Positions 38,097 to 47,558 are shown, counted from the first letter of the stretch. The stretch is 64,000 bases of DNA from Chloroflexota bacterium (GCA_947479915.1 CANKAU010000004.1:60655-124654); one strand, 5' to 3'. Notes: generated from the sequence alone by a model not told the origin. Made by a program: numbers and translations.

Positions 38097-39362
38097 GTGG
38101 AGCGACTCTTCGCCCTCGGCGCCGCGATCCGGCGGAACGTGAACGTCTCGATCGCCGTGATCCTCACGGTCGGTTGCTTCGTGCTCGCGTTCGCCACGGG
38201 CTTCTGGCTGCTCTTCCGCCTTGCGTATATCACCGCGTTCGCGCTGCCGCTGCTGTACTTCTGGACGAAGGCGATGGCGGAGAGCCTCGACGTCGAGGTG
38301 CAGCGCACCACGCAGCGCGTGACGCAGGGCCAGCCAATCGAGGGCCGCGTCACGGTGCGGTCGCGATCGATCCTGCCGAAGGTGTGGCTGGAGGTGGAGG
38401 ATCCGTCCTCCGTCCCCGGTCACAACTCGAAGCGCGTGCTCACGCTCGGATCGCGCGGCGTCGTCTCGTGGGACTACCGCACGAGGACGCGCGTGCGCGG
38501 GCTGTACACGCTCGGCCCGGTGCGCGTTACCGCGTCCGACCCGTTCGGCTTCTTCCACGTCACCCGTACGTTCGGTGACCAGACCTCGCTCCTCGTCTAT
38601 CCGAACGCGCCGGAGCTGCCGAACTTCTACATCCCGCCCGCCAACCTGCCCGGCGAGGGGCGCATCCGCCGCCGTACCCACAACGTCACGCCGAACGTCG
38701 CGGGTGTGCGTCCCTACGAGCCGGGCGACTCGTACAACCGCATCCACTGGCCGGCGACTGCGCACCGCGGTCAGCCGATGGTGAAGATCTTCGAACTCGA
38801 CCCCGCCTCGGACATCTGGCTCGTGCTCGACCTCGAGCAGCAGCGCCACGCGGGCGAGGGCGAAGAGGGCACCGAGGAGATGGCGGTGTCGGTCGCGGCA
38901 TCCGTCGCGCGCTTCTTCTTGAACGCGCACCGCTCCGTCGGCCTCATTTCCTTCGGCGATGACCTGCGCATCAATGAGCCGGATCGCGGCCAGAACCACT
39001 ACACGCGGCTCCTCGAATCGCTCGCGCTCGCGCGGGCGACGGGGGACGTGTCGCTGCACCATCTGCTGATCGAGGAGTCTCGGCGCTTCGGTCGGCACAC
39101 CACCGTGGTCGTGGTCACGCCATCCGCCGATCAGTCGTGGGCGCTCACGCTCATGTCGCTGCAGGGGCGCGGCGTGAAGGTGGCCGCGGTGCTGCTGGAA
39201 GCGGACACCTTCGGCGGTACACAGAGCCCGCTCGACGTATACGGCACGCTGGCCGCGGGCGGCGTATACGCCTACACCGTGAAGCACCACGACGACCTGA
39301 CCCGCGCGCTCTCCGAGGGCAGCGATCCGAGCCTGGGGCGCATCGCCCCGGCGAAGCGCTAG
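38097..39362 (+). CDS. DUF58 protein with two N-terminal membrane helices
   Basis: 421 residues from GTG 38097, AGGGGG 7 nt upstream. Two hydrophobic segments (about 16-35, 38-58) anchor it. The DUF58 core YEPGDSYNRIHWPATAHRGQPMVKIFE is intact and leads into a VWA-like fold (DIWLVLDLEQQ ... TTVVVVTPSADQSW), although the MIDAS DxSxS is not complete (DLEQQ). It pairs with the MoxR ATPase encoded just upstream. Confidence 0.88.
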   Translation: MERLFALGAAIRRNVNVSIAVILTVGCFVLAFATGFWLLFRLAYITAFALPLLYFWTKAMAESLDVEVQRTTQRVTQGQPIEGRVTVRSRSILPKVWLEVEDPSSVPGHNSKRVLTLGSRGVVSWDYRTRTRVRGLYTLGPVRVTASDPFGFFHVTRTFGDQTSLLVYPNAPELPNFYIPPANLPGEGRIRRRTHNVTPNVAGVRPYEPGDSYNRIHWPATAHRGQPMVKIFELDPASDIWLVLDLEQQRHAGEGEEGTEEMAVSVAASVARFFLNAHRSVGLISFGDDLRINEPDRGQNHYTRLLESLALARATGDVSLHHLLIEESRRFGRHTTVVVVTPSADQSWALTLMSLQGRGVKVAAVLLEADTFGGTQSPLDVYGTLAAGGVYAYTVKHHDDLTRALSEGSDPSLGRIAPAKR

Positions 39363-39377
39363 GCACGAGGTACCGCG

Positions 39378-41795
39378 ATGGCACACGCAGCATCCAACTT
39401 CGATGAGCTGTTCAACCCCGAGGCGCAGCAACAGCACACGGGCGAGCCGGTGCGTGTCGCGCGCTGGTGGACCTCGTGGGAAGCGTGGCTCACGTTCTCG
39501 CTGATCCTGCTCGCGCAGCTACCGGTGATCGGATCGCTCCAGTCGTCCGACTGGGTGGATGAGATGCCGTCGCTGATCACCGTCGCCACGTTCGGCGTGA
39601 TCGCCGGGTGGCTGCTGGCACAGTCACGGCTGCACTCCTCGATCGCCGCGGTGGTCGGTGCGCTGTTCGGCGCGGCGGTCGTGCTGATGCTGGTGCTGCA
39701 GCGCGTCCCGATCATCGACGAATCGCTGGGCACCGGGTGGGCAGGCCGCTGGGCGGAGTTCTCGCTGCGCATGCAGGCGTGGGGGACGGCGTTCTGGAAT
39801 TCCGCGATCTCCGCGGACTCGCTGCCGTTTGTCGTGCTCCTCGTCGCACTCGTCTACGTCGTCGTGTTCCTGTCCTGCTGGGCCGTGGTGCGCTGGCAGA
39901 ACGCGTGGGCGGCCCTGATCCCCGGCGGGATCATCCTGCTCACCAACATCTCGTACCTGCCCGGTCAGCCCTCGCTCGGGTTCATCATCTTCCTGCTCGC
40001 CTCCGTACTGCTGGTGACGCGCATGGAGTTCCTGCGCGCGGGAGCGAGGTGGCGCAACGAGCACATTGCGCTGCCGGAGTTCATGTCGCTCGAGGTGATG
40101 TTCGTCGGGCTGATCGTCGCGGTCGCCCTCGTCACTGCGGCGTGGATCGTGCCGACGGCAAACCACTGGGGTCCGGTGGCACGCGTGTGGGACAAGGCGC
40201 TGGAGCCGGTGACCTCCAGGGTGGAGGCGCTGGGCCAGTTGTTCGTCGGCATCAACTCGAAGCGCGAGGTGCCCGTTCACACGTTCGGCGCGACGCTCCC
40301 GCTGCAGGGCAAAGTCGCGCTGGGCACGACTCCGCTGTACAAGGTCTCCGCGACGGCGCCCGGCAACCTGCGCGGTGCGGTGTACGACGAGTACACGGGG
40401 GGCGGCTGGAAGCTCACCGACGCCGCGCCGGTCCCGCTGAACGGGACGACGGTGCAGGCCGCGGAGTTCGGTACGCAGAAGTCGAAGGCCGAGGTACGCC
40501 AGACGGTCACCTCGCAGATCGAGGTCGTCGGCGCAGGTGCGCCGGATCGTCGGCTGCTGTCGGTGGGCGACCCGCTCACCGCGAACGTTCCCGGCCGCCA
40601 GCTGATCGACCCGAGCGCGTTGCCGCTGGGCGTCATCCCCAACGATCCCGCCGCGGTCGGCAAGACCTACACCACGGTGGGCACCGTCTCTGCGGCCGCG
40701 GTGCCCACGCTGCTCAACTCAGGCACCGCCTATCCGCAGGCGATCATCGACTCCTACACGGAGCTGCCGGCGACCCTGCCGCCCGAGGTCGCCGAGCTGG
40801 CGAAGCAGGTGGCCGGTAACTCGCGCACGCCGTACGAGGCGGCGCGACGCATCGAGCAGCACCTGCGCCGGAACTACAACTACACGCTGGAGCCGCCGCC
40901 CGCTCCGCCGCGTCGCGACGCGGTGGCCGCGTTCCTGTTCGACCAGAAGGCCGGCTACTTCGACCAGTTCTCATCGTCGATGGCGGTGATGCTGCGCACG
41001 CTCGGCATCCCCGCGCGCGTGGCGACGGGCTTCGTCCTTGACCCGAACGACGTGGACAACGTCACGAAGCAGTACACCGTCACGGAGCAGCGCGCGTGGG
41101 CGTGGCCCGAGGTCTACTTCCCGAACCTCGGCTGGGTCGAGTTCAACCCGACGCCCTCGCGGCCCGTCGTCACGCGCCCCGGCGATGACAAGGACGCGCT
41201 CGCGGAGGCCGAGGCGGCACGTTCGACGACGTCGCCGGACGACATGCCGGTCGACGTGTTCCCGGACGAGTTCGCCGGTGACACCGGCGCGGACCTCAAC
41301 GGCCTGTCGTCGCAGTCGTTCTTCGAGACACGCGTCGGGCAGATCCTCGTGCAGCTCATTTCCGTGCTGCTGGTGCTCTCCGTCGTCGCGATCGTGGTGG
41401 CCGTAGTCGGGCGAGTGCTGTGGGAGCGATCGTTCCGCGGCCTGAACGCCGCCGCGTCGCGCTGGGCGAAGGTGTACCGGCTCGCCTCGTGGGCCGGCAT
41501 CCCGCCGCCCTCGTACCTCACGCCGTCGGAGGCCGCCGAGTGGCTTGGCGCGATCACGGGCGAGGCCGCCGGCATGCGCAACCTCGCGCAGGCGTACACG
41601 CGCGATCGATACGGGCGGCCGCGCGAGACGGCGATCGAGGAAGACGAGCAGACGCAGCGCATCGCGGACCGCGACTACCGCCGCGTGCGTGACCAGTTGC
41701 GGTCGAGGATCGTGGCGCGCGTGATGCACGCCGGCCGCGTACCCGAGGATCGCCTAACGCGGCGGTACACCGCCGCGCGGGTTGCGGGGCGCTAG
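39378..41795 (+). CDS. TgpA-type transglutaminase-like membrane protein, catalytic triad lost
   Basis: 805 residues. N-terminal multi-helix region (about 38-260), periplasmic beta-rich part, a transglutaminase-like core (AGYFDQFSSSMAVMLRTLGIPARVATGF ... WAWPEVYFPNLGWVEFNPTPSRP), one more membrane helix (about 655-685) and a DUF4129-like C-terminus. In active members the core reads GYC..., HAW.E and D/E-PT. Here the positions are F528, W574 and N590, so Cys, His and Asp are all replaced. Third gene of the first MoxR locus. Its last 42 bases overlap the 3' end of the opposing VWA gene. Confidence 0.87.
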   Translation: MAHAASNFDELFNPEAQQQHTGEPVRVARWWTSWEAWLTFSLILLAQLPVIGSLQSSDWVDEMPSLITVATFGVIAGWLLAQSRLHSSIAAVVGALFGAAVVLMLVLQRVPIIDESLGTGWAGRWAEFSLRMQAWGTAFWNSAISADSLPFVVLLVALVYVVVFLSCWAVVRWQNAWAALIPGGIILLTNISYLPGQPSLGFIIFLLASVLLVTRMEFLRAGARWRNEHIALPEFMSLEVMFVGLIVAVALVTAAWIVPTANHWGPVARVWDKALEPVTSRVEALGQLFVGINSKREVPVHTFGATLPLQGKVALGTTPLYKVSATAPGNLRGAVYDEYTGGGWKLTDAAPVPLNGTTVQAAEFGTQKSKAEVRQTVTSQIEVVGAGAPDRRLLSVGDPLTANVPGRQLIDPSALPLGVIPNDPAAVGKTYTTVGTVSAAAVPTLLNSGTAYPQAIIDSYTELPATLPPEVAELAKQVAGNSRTPYEAARRIEQHLRRNYNYTLEPPPAPPRRDAVAAFLFDQKAGYFDQFSSSMAVMLRTLGIPARVATGFVLDPNDVDNVTKQYTVTEQRAWAWPEVYFPNLGWVEFNPTPSRPVVTRPGDDKDALAEAEAARSTTSPDDMPVDVFPDEFAGDTGADLNGLSSQSFFETRVGQILVQLISVLLVLSVVAIVVAVVGRVLWERSFRGLNAAASRWAKVYRLASWAGIPPPSYLTPSEAAEWLGAITGEAAGMRNLAQAYTRDRYGRPRETAIEEDEQTQRIADRDYRRVRDQLRSRIVARVMHAGRVPEDRLTRRYTAARVAGR

Positions 41796-43628
41796 CCCGG
41801 ACAGGTCATTGGCGCGCTGGGCGAGCTCCAGGATGCGCGCGGCCTCCTGCGGGGATACCTCCGGCCCGAGCTGCGCCAGCGCGGCCTCGAGCGCCGCGTT
41901 GGCAGCGGCGAGCGCGGCCTGGGAGCCCGTCGGGTCATTGCGGTTCAGCGCGCCGGACGGCGTGCCCTGCGTCCCGCCGCCACCGGGTTGGCCCGGCTGA
42001 GGCGTACCGTTCTGTCCGTCCGCGCCCGGTTGCCCCTGCTGACCGGGCTGGCCCTGCCCGGGCTGCTGGCCCGGCTGTCCCTGTTGCCCGGGTTGCTGCC
42101 CCTGCTGGCCTTGCTGACCCTGTTGTCCTTGCTGGCCCTGTCCCTGCTGTCCGTTCTGTCCCGGCGGCGGGGTGGGCGTGGGCGTGGGGGGCGGCGGCAG
42201 GCGGCGCAACACGAGTTCCAGGTTCGCCTTCGCGTCCTGGTCCTCGGAGTCCTGTCGCAGCACCTGGCGGAACGCGGAGCGCGCGCGCTCGAGTTCGCTC
42301 CGCTGCATCGCGCTGTTGCCCGCGCTGTAATGCAGCCGCGTAGAGAGCGTGGCCTCCGGGTTCTTCGTCAGCGCGAGGTCGATCGTGGCGAGCGCCTGGT
42401 CGGTGCGCCCGAGGCGGATGAGCCCGTTCGCGATGTTGTACTGGATCGCCAGGTCGTTGGGCGCGAGGTCAGCGGCGGCGCGGTACGCCTCGATCGCCTC
42501 GTTGAACTGGCCTGCGTTGTAGAGGCGGTTGCCTGTCTCCACCTGCCGGTACGCCGGCGTCCCGCCGACGCACGCGGTGAGCATGACGACCAGCGCGGAG
42601 AGCGCGATGCCCGCGGCGTTGCGCCGCGCGCGCACCGATCGAGGCAGGGGAAGGTGCGGCAGCAGCGGCGCTTCGCCGGTCGTCGGCACGAGGGCCTGCG
42701 CGAGCAGCAGCACCAGCGCCGCGCCCACGAACCAAGCAAAGCGCTCGCGCGGCACGCGAGTGTCGGCGACCTCGAACTGCGTCTGGCGGAGGCGGTGGAA
42801 GTCCACGGCGAGGCCCGCCATGCCTCGGACGTCGCGCGTCGCGCCGCCGGTGCCGCGCGCGATCGCGGCGAGGGTGCGCGGATCGCCCCGCGTGACGTCG
42901 GTGCCACCGCTGGCCTGCGGCAGCGGCGTCGGCGTTTCGGTGCCGGCGAACACGGTGTAGATCGCGATGTGCTGCGCGTTGGCGCGGTCGATGGCGCTCT
43001 GCACGTCGGCGCTCAGGTCCTCGCCGTCGGAGACCACCACGATCACCTGCGCTCCCGCGCGATCGGTGACCGAGAGCAGGAGTACGGCCGACTCGATCGC
43101 GGCGCGGAGGTCGCTGCCCGGCTGCACCAGCGGCGAGTCGTTCTGCGCGCGGTCGACGAGGTTGGCGACGGCGGGCAGGTCGACGGTCAGTGGCGACCGC
43201 GTGAACGAGGATCCCGCAAACGTGATCAGCGCGACGCGGTTCCCGTCCAGGTGCTCCAGCATCTCGCGGATGCCCTGCGCGGCGGCGCGCGCGCGTGTGG
43301 GCGCGATGTCCGTCGCGAGCATCGAACGCGAAACGTCGAGGACGACCGCGACGTCGATGCCGCGCTGCTCGACCTCGCCGTCCTCGAAGCCCCACTGCGG
43401 GCGTGCGGCCGCGATGATCAGCAGCATCACAGCGGCGATCAGCATCGCGCCCTGCAGCGCGCGTCGCCGGGGTGCCGCCCCGATACGCAGCGAAGGTGAG
43501 CCGCCGTAGCGTGCGTTCGCCGTCGCGCGACGACGCGCCTCGAACCACGCGAGCGCGATCAGCAGCGGTACGAGTGCGAGCGCAGCGAACGCGATGGGCA
43601 TGCCGAAGCGCAGCGCACCAAACGTCAT
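41754..43628 (-). CDS. BatB-BatC fusion: VWA domain plus TPR and collagen-like tail
   Basis: 624 residues. Two N-terminal helices, then a VWA domain with intact MIDAS (DVSRSM, later SDGED), a third helix (about 300-318), an internal lipoprotein-like signal (VRARRNAAG ... VMLTAC, Cys about 353), TPR repeats (about 362-465) and a Pro/Thr linker leading to a Gly-Gln collagen-like tract (about 480-550). BatB and BatC are usually separate Bacteroides aerotolerance-type proteins. ATG 43628 overlaps the previous stop as ATGA. A GTG at 42635 could start a separate TPR lipoprotein. Last gene of the second MoxR locus. Confidence 0.88.
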   Translation of the reverse strand: MTFGALRFGMPIAFAALALVPLLIALAWFEARRRATANARYGGSPSLRIGAAPRRRALQGAMLIAAVMLLIIAAARPQWGFEDGEVEQRGIDVAVVLDVSRSMLATDIAPTRARAAAQGIREMLEHLDGNRVALITFAGSSFTRSPLTVDLPAVANLVDRAQNDSPLVQPGSDLRAAIESAVLLLSVTDRAGAQVIVVVSDGEDLSADVQSAIDRANAQHIAIYTVFAGTETPTPLPQASGGTDVTRGDPRTLAAIARGTGGATRDVRGMAGLAVDFHRLRQTQFEVADTRVPRERFAWFVGAALVLLLAQALVPTTGEAPLLPHLPLPRSVRARRNAAGIALSALVVMLTACVGGTPAYRQVETGNRLYNAGQFNEAIEAYRAAADLAPNDLAIQYNIANGLIRLGRTDQALATIDLALTKNPEATLSTRLHYSAGNSAMQRSELERARSAFRQVLRQDSEDQDAKANLELVLRRLPPPPTPTPTPPPGQNGQQGQGQQGQQGQQGQQGQQPGQQGQPGQQPGQGQPGQQGQPGADGQNGTPQPGQPGGGGTQGTPSGALNRNDPTGSQAALAAANAALEAALAQLGPEVSPQEAARILELAQRANDLSGLAPRNPRGGVPPR

Positions 43629-44563
43629 GGCTGTGTCCTCAGCCACGTCGAGCGCAGCAGCCCGTCCGTGGCGAGCAGCCCGACGGCGACGATCGCGAGG
43701 TACGGCGCGAACTCGTTGTAGCGCGTGAAGCGCCGCTCACCGAGCCGCGAACGTTCCAGCGTGGAGATGTCGTTGTAGGCGCGTGCCAGCTCGGCCTGCG
43801 TGCGCGCGTCGTAGGTGCGGCCCCCGGTGGCCTCCGCCATTGTGGCGAGCTGCTGGCGATCCGTGCCGGTCCCGCTCTGCCCCTGGAAGCCGATGGTGTA
43901 CACGCGGATGCCCAGCGCCTGCGCGACGCGCGCGGCCTGCAGCGGCGTGATCGTGCCGGCGTTGTTCTCGCCGTCGGTGAGCAGCACCACCACGCGGCTC
44001 TTCGCCGGCGACTCTTTGATGACGCCGATCGCCTCGGATAGCCCGAGGCCGATCGCCGTGCCGTCGTTCAGCAGTCCCGGTTGCAGCGTGCCGATGCGCG
44101 ACCGGATCGCCGCGAGGTCGCCTGACAGCGGCGCGAGCGTCAGTGCGCGCGCCTGGAAGATGACGAGCCCGACACGATCGCCCTTCAGTGAGTTCACGAA
44201 GTCGGTCACCACGGTGCGAGCGGCCTCGAGCCGCGTGGTGCGGCCGCCCTCGATCGGCGAGGTCATCGAGGAGGACACGTCGAACGCAACGACGACGTCG
44301 ATGCCTTCCTCGGGCACGGTCGTCACGGTGAGCCCCTGGCGGGGCCGCGCGAACGCGAGGATCGCGACGGCGATCGCGAGCGCGCGCAGAATCGTCGGCA
44401 GCGCGCGCAGGCGGATGCGCCACGACTTCCGCGCGGCCGTGCGCAACGGTGCGAGGTCCGCGACGACGAGAACCGGCGAGATGCGGCGCGCGCGTACCTC
44501 GCGCCAGACGAGGAGCGCGAGCGGCAGGAGGAGCAGCAGCGCCCACGGGAACATCAGCGTCAT
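43625..44563 (-). CDS. BatA-like VWA membrane protein
   Basis: 312 residues. N-terminal helices (about 4-20, 55-72), VWA domain with MIDAS DVSSSM, a T/D later (LLTDGENNAG) and a C-terminal helix (about 288-305). ATGA overlaps tie it to the BatD-like gene before and the BatB-BatC gene after. Proteins of this type bind divalent metal and work with a MoxR ATPase in the envelope. Confidence 0.9.
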   Translation of the reverse strand: MTLMFPWALLLLLPLALLVWREVRARRISPVLVVADLAPLRTAARKSWRIRLRALPTILRALAIAVAILAFARPRQGLTVTTVPEEGIDVVVAFDVSSSMTSPIEGGRTTRLEAARTVVTDFVNSLKGDRVGLVIFQARALTLAPLSGDLAAIRSRIGTLQPGLLNDGTAIGLGLSEAIGVIKESPAKSRVVVLLTDGENNAGTITPLQAARVAQALGIRVYTIGFQGQSGTGTDRQQLATMAEATGGRTYDARTQAELARAYNDISTLERSRLGERRFTRYNEFAPYLAIVAVGLLATDGLLRSTWLRTQP

Positions 44564-45549
44564 GCGAGCGCCGCCTGTCCCTCGACGCCGCGGTCGCGCG
44601 GCCGCGACAGTTCGACGATCTCGTAGGCGACCGTGAGGTCGTGGTCGGCGGACGCGAAGTCGGGGTGTCGGTGTGCGTATACCGCGTCATCGCACCGCTC
44701 GAGGAGTCCGGCGACGAGGCGGGCCTGCCAGCGATCCACGCCGTGCGACACCATGCGGCGCTCCAGCTCGCGCGTGGTGAGCGCGTGGGCGTTGAAGCCG
44801 AAGCGCGCCGCGAGGTACGTGCGCACGGTGAGCGCGAGCCCGCCGTAGTAGGTCGGGTAGTCGAGGCGCGCCGGGCCGGCAGCGGCGCCGAGCGCATCGA
44901 GGGCCTCGCGGGCGACGCGGTCGGGTGAGTTGTCGGTCGGGCCGACCTCGATCGACGTGTCGCGGCGTCTGCGGCGCAGCAGCCGCACGGCAAGCGCGAG
45001 GACGAGGGAGAGCGCGAGGACGGCGACGCCGCCGATCGCGGGACGCACCCACGCGGGCGGCGCCCCGGCGATGCTCGCCTGCGGCTTGAGCGGCCGCAGC
45101 GCCTGGTCATTCTGGGCGCGCACCGGCGCGACGATAAGCTTCGCACCGGGCACATCGAACGTCCCGGTCGCGCCGTCGGCACGCAGCCACGACAGCCGCA
45201 GCGTGCCGGTGTCCACGGTGCCGAGGACGAACGGCTGCAGCGTGTACGTGAACGTGGTCGCCTGCGTGCCGGGCCCGGCGGGCGCCGAGGTCGCCGGCGC
45301 GGTGTTCACCACGTCGATCTGGTCGAGGTTCGGCGGGGTGGCCTTCAGGATCACGTCCTCGGGGTGGGTGACGCGCAGCGTCAGCGTGACGCGATCGCCG
45401 ATCGAGGCGGACGGCGGGTCGAACGACGCTGCGGCCTGCAGCGACGGCGCGGCGCGCTGGGCGAGCACAGGCGCCGGGACGATCGCACTCGAACCGACGA
45501 GGGCGATGACCAGGGCGACGAGGTACGCGAGCGCGCTGCGGCGGCTCAT
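44560..45549 (-). CDS. BatD-like membrane protein
   Basis: 329 residues. Signal peptide (about 1-30, cleaving near VLAQ), an extracellular beta-rich domain (AAASFDPPSASIGDRVTLTLRVTHPEDV) typical of BatD N-termini, a membrane helix (about 170-192) followed by a run of Arg, and a cytoplasmic helical part with RFGFNAHALTTRELERRM as in DUF4381/BatD C-termini. Coupled by ATGA overlaps on both sides. Probably the periplasmic partner of the VWA proteins. Confidence 0.78.
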   Translation of the reverse strand: MSRRSALAYLVALVIALVGSSAIVPAPVLAQRAAPSLQAAASFDPPSASIGDRVTLTLRVTHPEDVILKATPPNLDQIDVVNTAPATSAPAGPGTQATTFTYTLQPFVLGTVDTGTLRLSWLRADGATGTFDVPGAKLIVAPVRAQNDQALRPLKPQASIAGAPPAWVRPAIGGVAVLALSLVLALAVRLLRRRRRDTSIEVGPTDNSPDRVAREALDALGAAAGPARLDYPTYYGGLALTVRTYLAARFGFNAHALTTRELERRMVSHGVDRWQARLVAGLLERCDDAVYAHRHPDFASADHDLTVAYEIVELSRPRDRGVEGQAALA

Positions 45550-46460
45550 CGCGACTGCGCTCGTCGACGGAAGTACGCGGCGAGCGGCGCGATGACGTCG
45601 CCGGTGACCGGGATCGTGATCTCCTCAACACCGCAGGAGGCGATCGCGCGGCGGCGCGCTTCGGCGCGCGCGGCGGCAGCCTCGGCGTAACGCGCTCGCA
45701 CACGGGCGTCGCCCGTGTCCACCCACATGCGCTCGCCGGTCTCGGCGTCGGCGACGGCGACCATGCCCATGTCCGGGAGCGCGCCGTCCACTGGATCGAC
45801 GAGGACGAGCGCGACCACCTCGTGTCGGCGGGCAAGCCCGCGCAGCGCCTCCTCGTACCCGGCGTCGAGGAAGTCGGAGATCACGAAGACGACGGAACGC
45901 CGCCGCAGCACGCGCCCGAGGTAGTCCACTGCGTCAGCGATCTTCGTGCGGCGGCCGAAGTCGGGCTCGGCGGCGAGGACATCGCGGACGAGGCGCAGGG
46001 CGTGGCGCGTGCCGCGCTCGGGCTTCAGGTACACGTCGGGCGCGTCGCTGAACGTGAGCAGTCCGGCGCGGTCGCCGTTCTGCGTCGCCGCGAACGCGAG
46101 CAGCGCGACCAGGTCGGCCGCGGCGCCGAAGCGGCCGCGCTCCGGCGTGCCAACGCGCGCCGAGGCGGATCGATCGACAACGCACATCACCGACAGGTCG
46201 CGTTCCTCGACGAACTGTTTCACCCAGGGCGTGCCCATGCGCGCGGTGACGTTCCAGTCGATCATGCGTACGTCGTCACCGTCCACGTACTCGCGCGCCT
46301 CAGCGAACTCGATGCCCGCGCCGCGGAACACGGAGCGGTACTCGCCGCCCAGCAGCGAGGCGGTGAGTCGACGCGTGCGAATCTCGATCGCGTGGATGCG
46401 GGCAAGCAGATCGGCGCTCAGGGTCAGCGCGGGATAGGACTGGGGTGCGACGCGGGCCAC
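45546..46460 (-). CDS. DUF58 VWA-like protein (second locus)
   Basis: 304 residues, no membrane helix. The DUF58 core FRGAGIEFAEAREYVDGDDVRMIDWNVTARMGTPWVKQFVEERD is complete, followed by VDRSASA and a VWA-like fold (VVFVISDFLDAGYEEALRGL). It lies 10 bases after the MoxR stop, and its stop overlaps the BatD-like start. Expected to link the MoxR ATPase to the membrane VWA proteins. Confidence 0.93.
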   Translation of the reverse strand: MARVAPQSYPALTLSADLLARIHAIEIRTRRLTASLLGGEYRSVFRGAGIEFAEAREYVDGDDVRMIDWNVTARMGTPWVKQFVEERDLSVMCVVDRSASARVGTPERGRFGAAADLVALLAFAATQNGDRAGLLTFSDAPDVYLKPERGTRHALRLVRDVLAAEPDFGRRTKIADAVDYLGRVLRRRSVVFVISDFLDAGYEEALRGLARRHEVVALVLVDPVDGALPDMGMVAVADAETGERMWVDTGDARVRARYAEAAAARAEARRRAIASCGVEEITIPVTGDVIAPLAAYFRRRAQSR

Positions 46461-46470
46461 GACCGTGGCC

Positions 46471-47463
46471 CTACGGAAGCCCGACGCCTTCGAGGATGCG
46501 GGTCACCACCTGGTCGGCGGTGACGGCGCGCGCCTCGGCCTCGTAGGTCAGCACCAGGCGATGGCGCAGCACGTCCGGCGCCAGCGCCTTCACATCCTCC
46601 GGCGTGGCGTAGTCGCGGCCGTTGATGAACGCGTACGCCTGCGCGCCCCGCGCGAGGAACACCGCGGCGCGCGGCGAGACGCCGTACTCGATCAGCGGGT
46701 CGATGTCCGCGAGCGAGAAGCGCACCGGGTCGCGCGTCGACTCCACGATCCGCACGATGTACTCGCGCAGGCGGTCGTTGACCTCGACGTTCCGCACCGC
46801 GGCACGGAGTCGCGCGATCTCGGTGATGTCGATGACTGAGCGCGAGGTGACGAGGTCGTCGTCCAGCGCGCGCTGGAGGATCGAGCGCTCTTCGTCGCGC
46901 TTCGGGTAGTCGACGACGATCTTCAGCATGAACCGGTCGAGCTGCGCCTCGGGCAGCGGGTAGGTGCCCTCCTGCTCGATGGGGTTCTGCGTGGCCAGCA
47001 CCATGAACGGGTCGGGCAGCGGCATCGACTCGCCGCCGATCGAGACGGTGCGCTCCTGCATCGCCTCGAGGAGCGCGGACTGCACCTTCGCGGGCGCGCG
47101 GTTGATCTCGTCGGCGAGGATCACGTTCGCGAAGATAGGGCCGCGGCGCGTGTGAAACTCGCCGTCCTTCGGGCTGAAGATCAGCGTGCCCGTGATGTCC
47201 GCGGGCAGCAGGTCCGGCGTGAACTGAATGCGCGCGAAGGAGCACTCGATGCTCCGAGCCAGCGTGGACACCGTGAGGGTCTTCGCCAGGCCGGGGACGC
47301 CCTCGATCAACGCGTGGTTGTTGGTGAGCAGCGCCACCAGCAGCCGATCGACGAGGTCCGTCTGTCCGACGATGACGCGAGCGACCTCGGCGCGGACGGC
47401 CTCGATGGAGTGGTGGAGAACGGCGCTGCCGGGAGCCCTGACGGGATCGGGTGCCTGGGCCAT
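46471..47463 (-). CDS. MoxR-family AAA+ ATPase (second locus)
   Basis: 330 residues. Walker [40 protein letters not shown], Walker [25 protein letters not shown] and [29 protein letters not shown] 47463 has GAGG 6 nt upstream. First gene of moxR-DUF58-batD-batA-batB/C, a compact coupled operon. Distinct in sequence from the MoxR at 37082, so not a recent duplicate. Confidence 0.94.
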   Translation of the reverse strand: MAQAPDPVRAPGSAVLHHSIEAVRAEVARVIVGQTDLVDRLLVALLTNNHALIEGVPGLAKTLTVSTLARSIECSFARIQFTPDLLPADITGTLIFSPKDGEFHTRRGPIFANVILADEINRAPAKVQSALLEAMQERTVSIGGESMPLPDPFMVLATQNPIEQEGTYPLPEAQLDRFMLKIVVDYPKRDEERSILQRALDDDLVTSRSVIDITEIARLRAAVRNVEVNDRLREYIVRIVESTRDPVRFSLADIDPLIEYGVSPRAAVFLARGAQAYAFINGRDYATPEDVKALAPDVLRHRLVLTYEAEARAVTADQVVTRILEGVGLP

Positions 47464-47497
47464 CGGTACCTCACATGTGGCGGCGCTGGGAGACCAA

Positions 47498-47503
47498 AGT
47501 CTA
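47498..47503 (-). promoter_or_regulatory. -10 element TAGACT for the second moxR operon
   Basis: Minus-strand TAGACT in the context CGGGTAGACTTTGG, 34 bases before the moxR ATG. The thrB promoter at 54271 shares CGGGTAGACTTnGG. Confidence 0.55.
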
Positions 47504-47558
47504 CCCGAACGGAAGCCGCCCCTGTGGGGATGTGCGAGGCCGAGTCGTGATCGTTGTG

